From: a bacterium
GTDB taxonomy: Bacteria; Armatimonadota; Abditibacteriia; Abditibacteriales; Abditibacteriaceae
DNA length: 64,000 bases
Assembly: GCA_004172935.1 (NCBI GenBank)
Contig: SDZD01000002.1
Span: forward strand, 1-64,000
Reading direction: 5' to 3'
Both the position numbers and the translations under genes were made by a program. A model generated the notes under the pieces. The model saw only the letters and a list, made by a program, of their open reading frames with translations. It had not been told where the DNA came from and made no database searches. Below are positions 29,101-37,049 of the stretch, in pieces. Numbering within the stretch: the stretch's first letter is position 1; each line of letters starts with the position of its first letter.

Positions 29101-29238
29101 GCCATCGGTGTTATCGGCGGATTGAGCTTTTCCACCCTGTTCACCCTGTTGTTCGCCCCGTCGCTTTATGTCTCTATGCGGCGCTTTCAACTGCGGTTCA
29201 CTGGCCGGCGTCTCGCCCAGCCAGAAGGCACGAATTGA
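26161..29238 (+). CDS. RND-family efflux pump, inner-membrane permease
   Basis: A 1025-residue proton-driven transporter with 12 predicted membrane helices and two large periplasmic loops, starting at ATG 26161 that overlaps the adaptor stop. Typical RND signatures: FPVSILPDVTFPRLVV after TM1, GLVIDDAIVVVENVFRH in TM4 with the paired Asp of the proton relay, GFMPEMDEGAF opening the second half, and RLRPILMTTLTAILGLVPLA near the end. The N-terminal part (SQMEVSVTRPLEDA) looks closer to CusA/CzcA-like pumps than to AcrB, but metal-site methionines cannot be assigned by eye, so the substrate is open. A PepSY protein and a two-component system follow on the same strand. Confidence 0.92.
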   Translation: MNLSSFAVSHLKALIFVTLILCVAGLLAAGAFPVSILPDVTFPRLVVIAEGGDAPASQMEVSVTRPLEDAASTVAGVHRVRSTTQRGAAELSIDFADSTNMQDAQNLMNARLNEIRANFPLGTQVSVERMTPTVFPVLGLSLQSNTLSQSQLWELATYTLRPRLARVEGVARVVVQGGRAPEIAVEADPQRLAALRLSVADLSDALAKTNVVRATGRFDAKYQQYQALVSGRLTDIPGIENTVVSTRAGVPILVRQVASVHPSTEDRTTVVTADGRESVLLNIVRQPNANSVAVAAGIKAEMALLRKELPASARLSVFYDQSILINDAVTSVRDAVILGAFLSVVVLLLFLGDWRATLVTASIIPATLFISFVAMRLAGLTLNLMTLGALAVGIGLVIDDAIVVVENVFRHLAAGQTPREATQSASREISAPMISSTLTTVVVFLPLMLLSGVAGAFFSSLAITLSLALLISLVLALFLSPSLCATFLRLREGHSDEGGPIFQRLVAGYERTLRFVLRHRIILPVSVVLLLGSTWAMGQQLQSGFMPEMDEGAFILDYLTPTGTSLTESDHALQKIEEILAHTPEVASYSRRTGTELGFAITEPNRGDFAVMLKEGKRRPVFDVISDIRSQIDSQVPGVQTDFIQVLQDLIGDLSGAPSPVEIKLWSEDPVTLRSAAEDVAAHLEKISGVVDVASGVVDSGPEYVLKVDEVRAGRAGLTADAIASQMNSALFGDAPTQIMQGDRPVTVRVRLPLAFRDNPTAIGQLQIASPLGFSLPLSSLGALQEVGGQSEIQRENQRRLLPVTAGLEGRDLGSVMTDVSKMMSSYKLPPGVTYELGGQAQSQNQAFSNLVLVLALAIALVFGVMLFQFGSFTAPLTILGVMPLALFGVALGLWLTGTPLNVSSFMGAIMLVGIVVKNGILLLDHAQNAERDGQSPEEAVQEAGRVRLRPILMTTLTAILGLVPLALGLGAGAEMQKPLAIGVIGGLSFSTLFTLLFAPSLYVSMRRFQLRFTGRRLAQPEGTN

Positions 29239-29344
29239 ACGCTTCTCCTTTATATGGAAACTCTTATTTCGTTCTTACTCATTTCTTAGGTAGCCACGCC
29301 AACACTGCGGTTTAGCTTGCGCTCTTGCGAGCTACATCAACATT

Positions 29345-29962
29345 ATGAGAAGCGATACAAAAGCATTCCTGTGGACACAAGGTACTCTAGCCGTCCTGCT
29401 GTGTGCGTCTGGAAGCATACCTTTGACGCTTGCCAAAGCTCAGGAGCCGCACGTCACCCTTCCCACGACTCAGTTGGTTCAGGCCATCCATGCCGCCAGT
29501 TCTGCCAAAGTAGGGAGCATCGCACAAGTTGAGGTCGAACACCAGAAAGGCCAGACAACAGTCGGTGTCGAAATTCTGGCGACCGATGGTAAAAAATACG
29601 ATGTAAGCGTCGATGCTTCTACTGCCAAAGTCTTGTCAACGAAGATTGACACGGCAGATGACGACACCAAAGAAGAAGCCACGGTCACCCTTCCAACTGC
29701 CCAATTGATTCGTGCTATCCATGCCGCTAGTTCCGCTAAAGCAGGGAGCATTGCTCAGGTTGAAGTCGAATCTGAAAAAGGCCAAACGAAAGTAGGCGTG
29801 GAAATTGTCGCAGCTGATGGGCAGAAATACGATGTGAGCGTTGCGCCATCCACTGCTAAAGTTTTGTCCGTAATCGCTGACAAAGAGGATGAGGACGAGT
29901 CCAAAGAGGGCGAAGGCGTCGAGTCCAAAGACAAAGACGATGAGGCCAACGACAAGGACTAA
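29345..29962 (+). CDS. Secreted protein with two tandem PepSY domains
   Basis: A 205-residue protein with a signal peptide (cleaved near AKAQEPH). Two copies of an approximately 60-residue PepSY-type unit follow: QLVQAIHAASSAKVGSIAQV with GVEILATDGKKYDVSVD, then QLIRAIHAASSAKAGSIAQV with GVEIVAADGQKYDVSVA. The tail (about 180-205) is almost entirely Asp/Glu/Lys. PepSY domains inhibit proteases or sense envelope state. A third related unit is encoded at 30767-31084, flanked by the response regulator and kinase genes, so these proteins may act as periplasmic inputs to that two-component system. That link is inference from gene order. Confidence 0.75.
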   Translation: MRSDTKAFLWTQGTLAVLLCASGSIPLTLAKAQEPHVTLPTTQLVQAIHAASSAKVGSIAQVEVEHQKGQTTVGVEILATDGKKYDVSVDASTAKVLSTKIDTADDDTKEEATVTLPTAQLIRAIHAASSAKAGSIAQVEVESEKGQTKVGVEIVAADGQKYDVSVAPSTAKVLSVIADKEDEDESKEGEGVESKDKDDEANDKD

Positions 29963-30056
29963 AGCCAATCCTGAGGGCGATGCCTATTTGAGAATGAATC
30001 AAACAGGCATCGCCCTCGGTAAAGCACAATTGGAGTCGTGAACGAAATAGGTTTCG

Positions 30057-30722
30057 ATGAATGTATTGATTGTCGAGGATGAACCGGGCAGTTCGAGCCT
30101 TTTGGCGCAGACATGTTCCGAAAGTGGTTATGTTGTCCGTGTTGAGCCGAGTGGTGTGGGGGCTTTAGACCTCGCCAAAAGCGCCCAGTTTGAAATCGTT
30201 ATTCTCGATGTGATATTGCCCGGATTAAATGGATTGAAGGTCTGTCGCCAATTGCGGATGGAGGGCGTTTCTTCGCTACTCGTCATTATTAGTGCCCGCA
30301 GTACTGTGCTAGAAAAAGTGGCGGGTTTGGACGCAGGGGCAGACGATTATATTGCCAAGCCTTTTTGCGTCGCCGAAGTCATGGCAAGGATGCGAGCTTT
30401 GCTGCGTCGCCGCCAATCGGACACAGTGAGGCTTCAAGTCGGTGATCTGATTCTTAATACCGACACTCGTCAGGCTATCCGCGACGGCAAATATATTCAC
30501 CTTTCTACGACAGAATATTCTCTTCTCGAATTTTTGATGCGCAACGCCGGGAGAACGATGCCGCGCAGTGCGATTTTGGACTATGTCTGGCAATACGATT
30601 TCGCGGGTAACGATAACATCCTCGACGTTTACATCGGGTATTTGCGCGCAAAAATAGACAGGGGATACATTCCCTTAATCCACACCTTGCGAGGCATTGG
30701 TTATCGCCTGGGCCTCGAATAA
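30057..30722 (+). CDS. OmpR/PhoB-family response regulator
   Basis: A 221-residue regulator with an N-terminal receiver (VEDEP acidic pocket, phospho-acceptor D51 in VILDVILPG, conserved Ser in IISARS, Lys in IAKPF). The C-terminal winged helix (HLSTTEYSLLEFLMRNAGR, HTLRGIGYRLGLE) is typical of OmpR/PhoB. It lies between the two PepSY genes and upstream of the histidine kinase at 31175, its probable partner, and downstream of the RND efflux operon, its probable target or co-regulated unit. Confidence 0.93.
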   Translation: MNVLIVEDEPGSSSLLAQTCSESGYVVRVEPSGVGALDLAKSAQFEIVILDVILPGLNGLKVCRQLRMEGVSSLLVIISARSTVLEKVAGLDAGADDYIAKPFCVAEVMARMRALLRRRQSDTVRLQVGDLILNTDTRQAIRDGKYIHLSTTEYSLLEFLMRNAGRTMPRSAILDYVWQYDFAGNDNILDVYIGYLRAKIDRGYIPLIHTLRGIGYRLGLE

Positions 30723-30766
30723 TTGAGCGGTAGCTGCAATGTTGCCCTTATGAGTTGCCATCTGTT

Positions 30767-31084
30767 ATGTCACGCAATCGAAGCATAGGACTCTGGGAGC
30801 AATGGGCGCTGGTTGCCTTATGCCTTACCTGTGGCGTTATGGCATTAATAGAAATCAGCCCCGTCGTAAAGCCGACTGTTACCGGAATAAACCCTTCCCA
30901 CCTTCTTCAAATTATCGACACGGCGAGCATGGCCAAAGCCGGGGACATCATGAGCATTGCGGTTAAGAGCAAAGGCATTCACACGATTGTCGATGTGGAA
31001 ATCCACTCCTTTAATAAGCGCGTATACAGAGTCCGAATCGAAGCGATCTCTGGCGAAGTTATATCTATTGTCTCAATAAAATAA
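30767..31084 (+). CDS. Small membrane-anchored PepSY-like protein
   Basis: About 105 residues from ATG 30767 (an in-frame TTG lies four codons earlier). One transmembrane anchor (WALVALCLTCGVMALIEI) is followed by a single PepSY-like unit, LLQIIDTASMAKAGDIMSIA and VDVEIHSFNKRVYRVRIEA, clearly related to the two units of the protein at 29345. Placed between response regulator and histidine kinase, it could be an accessory sensor presenting a periplasmic PepSY domain. No catalytic motif. Confidence 0.7.
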   Translation: MSRNRSIGLWEQWALVALCLTCGVMALIEISPVVKPTVTGINPSHLLQIIDTASMAKAGDIMSIAVKSKGIHTIVDVEIHSFNKRVYRVRIEAISGEVISIVSIK

Positions 31085-31174
31085 TGGCAATTAAGATGAT
31101 AAAAAGAACGAAATCCACTTCGAGAAATCCATCCCGATTAATTAACAGCGTGCCAATGGGCGTTTGAACATGAA

Positions 31175-32506
31175 ATGAAAATCCGCCTAAATTCGCAGGG
31201 TCTCCGTTCAATGCGTACCCGTATGACAGCGCTGTTTGCCTTGCTGGTCGCGCTGTTGATGGCAGGAGTTGGATATGGTGTCCTGCGACTCGAACGCCAG
31301 CGCGCCCAAGCGCGTGTTCAGGAAATTCTCCTCCTTGCAGAGAAACGCGCCTATCACGAGATTGGCGATGAAAGCAAAAACAGCAACTCTCTGGCGGCAG
31401 CTGTGAAATCTGAACAAGGCGAGATTTCGGGAGGCCAGGTAAACATTTGGGTTGTTCAAGGCTCACAGGTGTTGTGGGCTTCTCAGCAAATCGCCCCGCC
31501 CTCATCCTCCGACGACCCTCATTGGCCCTCTCGCATACTCTCCTTTGGCGAGCAAAAAGTCATTCTCGCGCACCAATGGACGCCCGAAGAAGAGGAGTTG
31601 CGGGCCACCTCGCATGAGCTAACCATCTTAGGACTATTTGTAGTCGCGATAACGACGGTGTTCGCGTGGTTCGTGGTCGGACAAACCCTTTCCCCCATCA
31701 GCCGCCTCGCACAGCAAGCGCAAAACTCCAAGTTGCAGGGACTGTCGGTTCGCCTACAAACCCCATCAAGCGACGCCGAAATGCGCCATCTGACAGGCAC
31801 ACTCAACGAACTTTTAATTCATATCGAGCGAGAGGCTCAGGCGCGGGCGCGTTTCTACGCAGCAGCGTCCCATGAACTGCGAACCCCTATCCAAATTCTT
31901 TTAGGTGAAATTGAGGTCGCTAGAGGACGCCCGCGAACACTCCTAGAGCATGAAGAAGTCTTGGCGCAATTGCACACCGGCACCGAGCGATTAGCCACGC
32001 TCGTCCAAGATTTACTGCAAATGAACGCTTTGGAGATGCGCCAGAACTTGGCGCCCTGTGAGCAAATCAACCTTTCGTTCTGGATTGAGCGCGCACTCTC
32101 GCAGCAAACAGCGGCCCTCGAAAATCGCGCCCTAATTCCCGAAATGCATTTAGTTGATGCGATCATCGAAGCGCCTCCTGGACATGTCGAAGTGCTACTT
32201 CGTAACCTCACCGAAAACGCTGCCAAGTATGCGATACCGACGACAAAAATCTGCATCGCCCTTAACTCGTCTGTTCACGAAACCACATTCGAAATATACA
32301 ACGCCTGTGAAGTCGTCCCCGATACCCAATTCGAAGAATGGTTCGAACCATTCTTTCGCCCAGATACCTCGCGTTCTTCTCAAACAGGAGGCAATGGTTT
32401 AGGGCTGGCCATTTGTCGCTCTATCTGTACCGCGAATGGTTGGAATATCACTTTGAAGCCGCGCGAAAAAGGAATAGTTGCAACTGTCACCTTTCCTAAA
32501 AGGTGA
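31175..32506 (+). CDS. Sensor histidine kinase
   Basis: A 443-residue kinase with two transmembrane helices (about 18-38 and 149-169) bounding a periplasmic sensor of about 110 residues. A HAMP-like linker follows (LSPISRLAQQAQN), then a HisKA domain with phospho-acceptor H233 in AASHELRTPI and a HATPase domain (NLTENAAKYA N-box, FRPDTSR, GGNGLGLAICRSI G-box). It should phosphorylate the OmpR-type regulator at 30057. Overall layout is EnvZ/CusS-like. It is convergent with the LacI regulator; the 177-base gap between them contains short hairpins (for example GTGTCC/GGACAC at 32561-32576) without a clear T-run. Confidence 0.92.
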   Translation: MKIRLNSQGLRSMRTRMTALFALLVALLMAGVGYGVLRLERQRAQARVQEILLLAEKRAYHEIGDESKNSNSLAAAVKSEQGEISGGQVNIWVVQGSQVLWASQQIAPPSSSDDPHWPSRILSFGEQKVILAHQWTPEEEELRATSHELTILGLFVVAITTVFAWFVVGQTLSPISRLAQQAQNSKLQGLSVRLQTPSSDAEMRHLTGTLNELLIHIEREAQARARFYAAASHELRTPIQILLGEIEVARGRPRTLLEHEEVLAQLHTGTERLATLVQDLLQMNALEMRQNLAPCEQINLSFWIERALSQQTAALENRALIPEMHLVDAIIEAPPGHVEVLLRNLTENAAKYAIPTTKICIALNSSVHETTFEIYNACEVVPDTQFEEWFEPFFRPDTSRSSQTGGNGLGLAICRSICTANGWNITLKPREKGIVATVTFPKR

Positions 32507-32683
32507 GCTGAACAGTAGAGCGGACATATGAAACGTCCGTCATCCGGGGCAAAACCTCCTGTGTCCACCCGGACACAATTCCCTCGGAATTGGTGATTTG
32601 ATGATCTAAGCGAGAAATAAATTAGCTTTTCATATTACCCCTAAGAGCTAACAACCCGACTGGCGCTTTCTTTCCGGTAAACA

Positions 32684-33745
32684 TCAGGGGGCGTGAGTTG
32701 CCACGCTTTTACGCTCGACTAATTCGCCTCGTATGGTAAGAGTCTGGGCGTCGTCGCGGTTGCCGGAGAGGCGAGCGCTCAGAAGATCGACAACCGATTG
32801 GGCGATTTCCTCCGCTGGTTGGACGGCACAGGTGAGCGGGACCGGGCAATATTTGGCGACGGGTTGGTTGTCGTGGCCGACCACACTCAACTCGTGCGGA
32901 ATTCTTACCCCCGCTTCCATGACCTCGGACATGAAAGCCAGCGCCGAGTAGTCGTTGACGACACAAAGCCCTGTCGGTCGGTTTTTCAGTGAGAGAAAGT
33001 TGGCGGCAAGTTGCTGTCCGCCTTTTTCATAATCTCCGCACTTAAAAAACCATTGGTCGTTCACGTCGAGTCCGGCTTCGCCAAGCGCTCGACAAAAACC
33101 GATGATACGAGGATTAGTTTGTGTTGAAAAAGTAACCTCTTTTTCAAATGGTAGGCTAATACCCAATTGGGTATGCCCCCGTTCGATTAGGTAGCGTGCG
33201 GCTTGATAGGCGTTGTGTTCACGGTCGAATACCACTTGGTCGCAGTGAAGTGGTACTGGCGCATCATAGCACACAACGATGCCGCCATCCTGTTGGTAGC
33301 GCTGCAATTCTGGCAGCGCGGAGGGGTGGGCGCCATGTGTTGCATAAACGATGGCGCGCGGTTGTTGGCGACACAAATCCCTTATCTCTTCGGCCTGTGA
33401 CCTGTGCGTCTCATCGTTGCCTCTGGCTACCGAGTAAATGGGCACCTCCCAGCCCAGTCGCTTTAATTTGCTCTGGATGGAAAGAATTTTTTCGGTTCCG
33501 ATACCCACGTCCAGATTATACGAGCAGAGGTAGACCAACTTATTGCTGCCTCTGTTGGCAAGCCTCTGCGCCAAAGGGTTGGGTTCGTAGCCCATTTCCT
33601 GCGCGACCTTCAAAATTCGTTGGCGCGTGGAGGCCGACACCGTGCCTTTGCCTGATAAACCTTGCGAGACGGTGGATTTGTGCATTCCCAATGCTGCCGC
33701 GACATCATGAATCGTTGGCCGGGGGTTTTCAGGAGATGAGGGCAT
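32684..33745 (-). CDS. LacI-family transcriptional regulator
   Basis: About 353 residues. An N-terminal LacI HTH (PTIHDVAAALGMHKSTVSQG, then EMGYEPNPLAQRLANRG hinge helix) is followed by a periplasmic-binding-protein sensor (NKLVYLCSYNLDVG, RYLIERGHTQLGISL, LSVVGHDNQPVAKYCP). The ATG at 33745 places the HTH at residues 9-55, the usual position; the open frame upstream adds 26 unrelated residues. It diverges from a pectin/uronate operon, and two AAACCGGTTT palindromes lie in the shared intergenic region, with a third before the Gfo/Idh/MocA gene at 39451, so it most likely represses that operon and itself. Galacturonate or a pathway intermediate is a plausible inducer. Confidence 0.9.
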   Translation of the reverse strand: MPSSPENPRPTIHDVAAALGMHKSTVSQGLSGKGTVSASTRQRILKVAQEMGYEPNPLAQRLANRGSNKLVYLCSYNLDVGIGTEKILSIQSKLKRLGWEVPIYSVARGNDETHRSQAEEIRDLCRQQPRAIVYATHGAHPSALPELQRYQQDGGIVVCYDAPVPLHCDQVVFDREHNAYQAARYLIERGHTQLGISLPFEKEVTFSTQTNPRIIGFCRALGEAGLDVNDQWFFKCGDYEKGGQQLAANFLSLKNRPTGLCVVNDYSALAFMSEVMEAGVRIPHELSVVGHDNQPVAKYCPVPLTCAVQPAEEIAQSVVDLLSARLSGNRDDAQTLTIRGELVERKSVATHAP

Positions 33746-33907
33746 GGAAACGTTGAGCGTAATTAGTTTGCCTGTAATCGAAAATTGGCCCACAGGCGCG
33801 CTTTGCAGAGGCACCCGGCTCATAGGTTCCGTTGGCTAGAATTTCAAATTCCATGTTCGGGTATGAGGAAAATAATAGAGGCTGAGTGCATTTTAGGAAA
33901 TTTCCCG

Positions 33908-33919
33908 TAAACCGGTTTA
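33908..33919. promoter_or_regulatory. LacI-type operator O1 (TAAACCGGTTTA)
   Basis: Perfect 12-bp palindrome with the central CG step typical of LacI-family sites. Its centre is 54 bp (about five helical turns) from the second site at 33963, a spacing suited to cooperative or looped binding. Confidence 0.7.
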
Positions 33920-33962
33920 AAAAGAATGATAAGTGGGTATAGTCGGTATATTCAAATTTCAT

Positions 33963-33972
33963 AAACCGGTTT
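33963..33972. promoter_or_regulatory. LacI-type operator O2 (AAACCGGTTT)
   Basis: Identical 10-bp core to O1, about 95 bases before the GH2 start codon. The AT-rich stretch between O1 and O2 holds the likely divergent promoters, for example TTGAAT (complement of 33950-33955) and TATCAT 18 bases further for the lacI-type gene. Confidence 0.7.
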
Positions 33973-34067
33973 GTGTGTGGCGAGATGTTGCAACTGCATC
34001 GGGGCCGATTGATATAGCTCCTTCACTGTGCTTCATCGTGTCGCGAGGTGATTTGTAGGTTGAATTT

Positions 34068-37049
34068 ATGCACCTGTACCGATGGTTTCTCCTTACCTTT
34101 GCCATGCTTTGCGCGCTGTCTGTGGCAGCGTTTGCTTATGAGGCTCCCGCGAACCCGCGAGCCAAACTGAACTTCAATTCAGGTTGGCGTGTGAATGTGG
34201 GGGAGGTGAGTGGCGCCGAAGCTCCCGCTTTTAATGATGTTGGCTGGAAGCAGGTGACAACCCCTTACGCCTGGAATGAAGATAGCGCCTTTAAGGTGAG
34301 TATCGACGACCTCCCGACTGGCATCGCGTGGTATCGCAAGCATTTCAAGCTGCCCGCCAATAGCGCTGGCAAGAAGGTTTTCCTGGAATTTGAGGGCATA
34401 CGGCACGCGGGCGAATTCTACCTTAATGGTGCTTTTATTGGGCGACACGAGAACGGGGTGATGGCGTTTGGTTTCGACATCACCGACAAGCTGAAGCCCG
34501 CACCTCAGGAGAACGTGTTGGCTGCCAGAATCGACAACTCTTGGAGCTACCACGAGAAAGAAACCAACTCGACCTTTCAGTGGAATGACCGTAACTTCTA
34601 CGCGAACTATGGTGGTATTAACAAGAACGTCTACCTACACGTTGCCGACACGCTTTATCAAACCCTCCCTCTGTACTCCAATTTAGGAACCAGTGGTGTT
34701 TACGTCTACGCGAGCGACTTCGACATTCCCGCAAAAAGCGCTGTAATCACAGCCGAATCGCAGGTCAAAAACGAGTCGGCCCAGCCGCGAACTTTCAGTT
34801 ATCAAGTCGTGCTGGAAGATATGCAGGGCAAGACCGTGCAAACCATTAATGGCCCCCAAACGACATTGGGCGCGGGGCAAACCAAAACGGTGAGTGCCGG
34901 GGCACGAGTCCGTGGGCTGAACTTCTGGAGTTGGGGATATGGCTATCTATACAACGTCTACACCATTCTTCGTGTCGATGGGAAAGCCATCGATGTGGTG
35001 AAAACGCGCACTGGCTTTCGTAAAACCGAGTTCGCTAACGGCATGGTCAAGATCAACGACCGCGCCCTGCAAATGAAAGGTTATGCTCAGCGCACCACCA
35101 ACGAATGGCCCGCTCTGGGAATCAATATTCCCGCCTGGGTCAGCGATTTTAGCAACCGTATGATGGTCGAGAGCAACGCTAACCTCGTGCGTTGGATGCA
35201 TGTCACTCCTTCCAAACAGGATGTGGAGTCGTGCGACCGTGTCGGCTTGATGCAAGCCATGCCAGCGGGCGATTCGGAGCGCGATGTTACAGGGCGCCGC
35301 TGGGAACTGCGTACCGAAGTGATGCGCGATGCCATTATCTATAATCGCAACAATCCCAGCGTGCTTTTCTATGAGTGCGGCAACAACGGCATCAGCGAAG
35401 AACATATGGTGCAGATGAAGGGCATCCGCGACCAGTACGATTCCTATGGTGGGCGTGCCATCGGTTCGCGCGATATGATGGGCAGCAAGAGCGCTGAATA
35501 TGGCGGTGAAATGCTGTATATCAACAAGAGCGCGGCCAAACCGATGTGGGCGATGGAATATTCGCGCGATGAAGGCTTGCGCAAGTATTGGGATGAGTTC
35601 TCGCCCCCCTTTCATAAAGAAGGCGATGGCCCCATGCATAAGAACGAGCCTGCTCCCTCTTACAACCACAATCAGGATAGGCACGCCATCGAGAATATTG
35701 TGCGTTGGTACGACTATTGGCGCGAGCGTCCCGGCACCGGAACGCGGGTTAACGATGGCGGCGTCAACATCATCTTTTCTGACTCCAACACCCACCATCG
35801 CGGCGAATCGAACTATCGTACCAGCGGTGAAGTCGATGCCATGCGTATCCCCAAAGATGGTTTCTATGCCCATCAAGTGATGTGGGACGGTTGGGTCGAT
35901 ACCGAAAAACCGCGCGCTCACATCCTCGGCCATTGGAATTACGCGCCTACCGTGAAAAAAGCGGTCTACGTGGTTTCGAGCGCGGACAAGGTCGAACTGT
36001 TTGTTAACGGCCAATCGAAGGGTTTCGGTAAACAGGAATACCGCTTTCTATTCACCTTCCCCGATGTGCAGTGGCAAGCGGGCACCGTGAGCGCGATTGG
36101 ATATGATGCCGCTGGTAAACGCATCTGTGAGGATGTTAAAAAGACTGCGGGCGAACCTGCTTCTCTTCGTTTAACTCCGCGCACTGGCCCCGGTGGTTTG
36201 AAGGCAGACGGAGCCGATGTGGCATTTGTCGATGTCGAGGTGGTGGATGCTCAGGGCAACCGTTGCCCCACCGCGCTTAACCTCGTGAACTTCCAGCTTT
36301 CTGGCCCAGCCCAGTGGCGTGGGGGCATCGCGCAGGGGCCAGATAACTATATTCTCGCGAAAAGCCTACCCGTCGAAGGCGGTATCAACCGCGTCATCGT
36401 TCGCTCTTTGCCGCAAGCGGGCAAAATTAGCCTCACTGCCAGTGCCGATGGGCTTAAAACAGCGACTGTCGCGCTTACTTCCCTGCCAGTGAAGGCGAGC
36501 GACGGAGTTTCTAGCACCTTCCCTGATGCCAATTTGCCCTCCTTCCTTGGCCGAGGGGCGACTCCGCGCGGTGAAGCAATCCAGATGATGCGTCAGCCCG
36601 TGCGTATCGCCAGCGTTAAAGCTGGGGCTAATAGCGATAAAGCAGCCCTGAGCTTCGATGACGACGAAGAAACCAGTTGGTCGAATGACGAGGCGCTCGC
36701 CAACGGATGGATTCAGTACACATTGGCGCAACCAGCTACGGTCAGCGAACTGACGCTTAAGTTGGGGGGCTGGCGTAGCAAGAGTTACCCCATTCGCATT
36801 ACGGTCGATGGGCAGGAAGTTTTCAGTGGTAAGACGCCGCAAAGTTTGGGGTATGTTACCATTCCCGTTAAGCCGACCAAAGGCAAGAGCGTCGGCATCG
36901 AACTCATCGGTGCGACTGTTAATCGCGATGGCTTCGGGAGCATCGTCGAAGTAGAAAATCAAGCGAATGCAGCCACGACTGGCGGGCAGAATATGTCCAA
37001 AGGCAATCTCAACATTGTGGAAGTCGAAATTTACGAGTCAAAGAAATGA
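34068..37049 (+). CDS. GH2-family glycoside hydrolase (beta-galactosidase-like), secreted
   Basis: A 993-residue protein with a signal peptide (ending AAFAYEAPA). It has a GH2 sugar-binding domain (about 30-200, WYRKHFKLP, FYLNGAFIGRHENGVMAF), an Ig-like domain, a TIM barrel (about 330-600), further beta domains and a C-terminal discoidin/F5-8-type module (about 850-990, LSFDDDEETSWSNDEALANG). The nucleophile glutamate is likely E497 in AMEYSRDEG. At the acid/base site, where most GH2 enzymes have GNE, this protein has ECGNNG (E436, N440), so chemistry or register may differ. First gene of the LacI-controlled operon; its stop overlaps the CE12 start (ATGA). Probably acts on galactose- or uronate-bearing side chains of rhamnogalacturonan. 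Confidence 0.8.
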   Translation: MHLYRWFLLTFAMLCALSVAAFAYEAPANPRAKLNFNSGWRVNVGEVSGAEAPAFNDVGWKQVTTPYAWNEDSAFKVSIDDLPTGIAWYRKHFKLPANSAGKKVFLEFEGIRHAGEFYLNGAFIGRHENGVMAFGFDITDKLKPAPQENVLAARIDNSWSYHEKETNSTFQWNDRNFYANYGGINKNVYLHVADTLYQTLPLYSNLGTSGVYVYASDFDIPAKSAVITAESQVKNESAQPRTFSYQVVLEDMQGKTVQTINGPQTTLGAGQTKTVSAGARVRGLNFWSWGYGYLYNVYTILRVDGKAIDVVKTRTGFRKTEFANGMVKINDRALQMKGYAQRTTNEWPALGINIPAWVSDFSNRMMVESNANLVRWMHVTPSKQDVESCDRVGLMQAMPAGDSERDVTGRRWELRTEVMRDAIIYNRNNPSVLFYECGNNGISEEHMVQMKGIRDQYDSYGGRAIGSRDMMGSKSAEYGGEMLYINKSAAKPMWAMEYSRDEGLRKYWDEFSPPFHKEGDGPMHKNEPAPSYNHNQDRHAIENIVRWYDYWRERPGTGTRVNDGGVNIIFSDSNTHHRGESNYRTSGEVDAMRIPKDGFYAHQVMWDGWVDTEKPRAHILGHWNYAPTVKKAVYVVSSADKVELFVNGQSKGFGKQEYRFLFTFPDVQWQAGTVSAIGYDAAGKRICEDVKKTAGEPASLRLTPRTGPGGLKADGADVAFVDVEVVDAQGNRCPTALNLVNFQLSGPAQWRGGIAQGPDNYILAKSLPVEGGINRVIVRSLPQAGKISLTASADGLKTATVALTSLPVKASDGVSSTFPDANLPSFLGRGATPRGEAIQMMRQPVRIASVKAGANSDKAALSFDDDEETSWSNDEALANGWIQYTLAQPATVSELTLKLGGWRSKSYPIRITVDGQEVFSGKTPQSLGYVTIPVKPTKGKSVGIELIGATVNRDGFGSIVEVENQANAATTGGQNMSKGNLNIVEVEIYESKK

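Noticed and set aside
29453-29880. Tandem DNA repeat as a mobile or CRISPR-like element
   Set aside because: The repetition is the coding sequence of two PepSY units, diverged at third codon positions; there are only two units and no spacer structure.
30309-30593. Open frame on the minus strand inside the response regulator gene
   Set aside because: Lies wholly within a gene with complete receiver and DNA-binding domains; composition is that of an antisense shadow.
32488-32505. CACCTTT/AAAGGTG hairpin at the histidine kinase stop codon as a terminator
   Set aside because: Stem is only 7 bp and overlaps the coding end, with no T-run; too weak to call.
34947-36014. Long (355-codon) minus-strand open frame within the GH2 gene
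   Set aside because: Exactly antisense to conserved GH2 catalytic sequence, His/Ile-rich without domain motifs; a result of codon bias on the coding strand.
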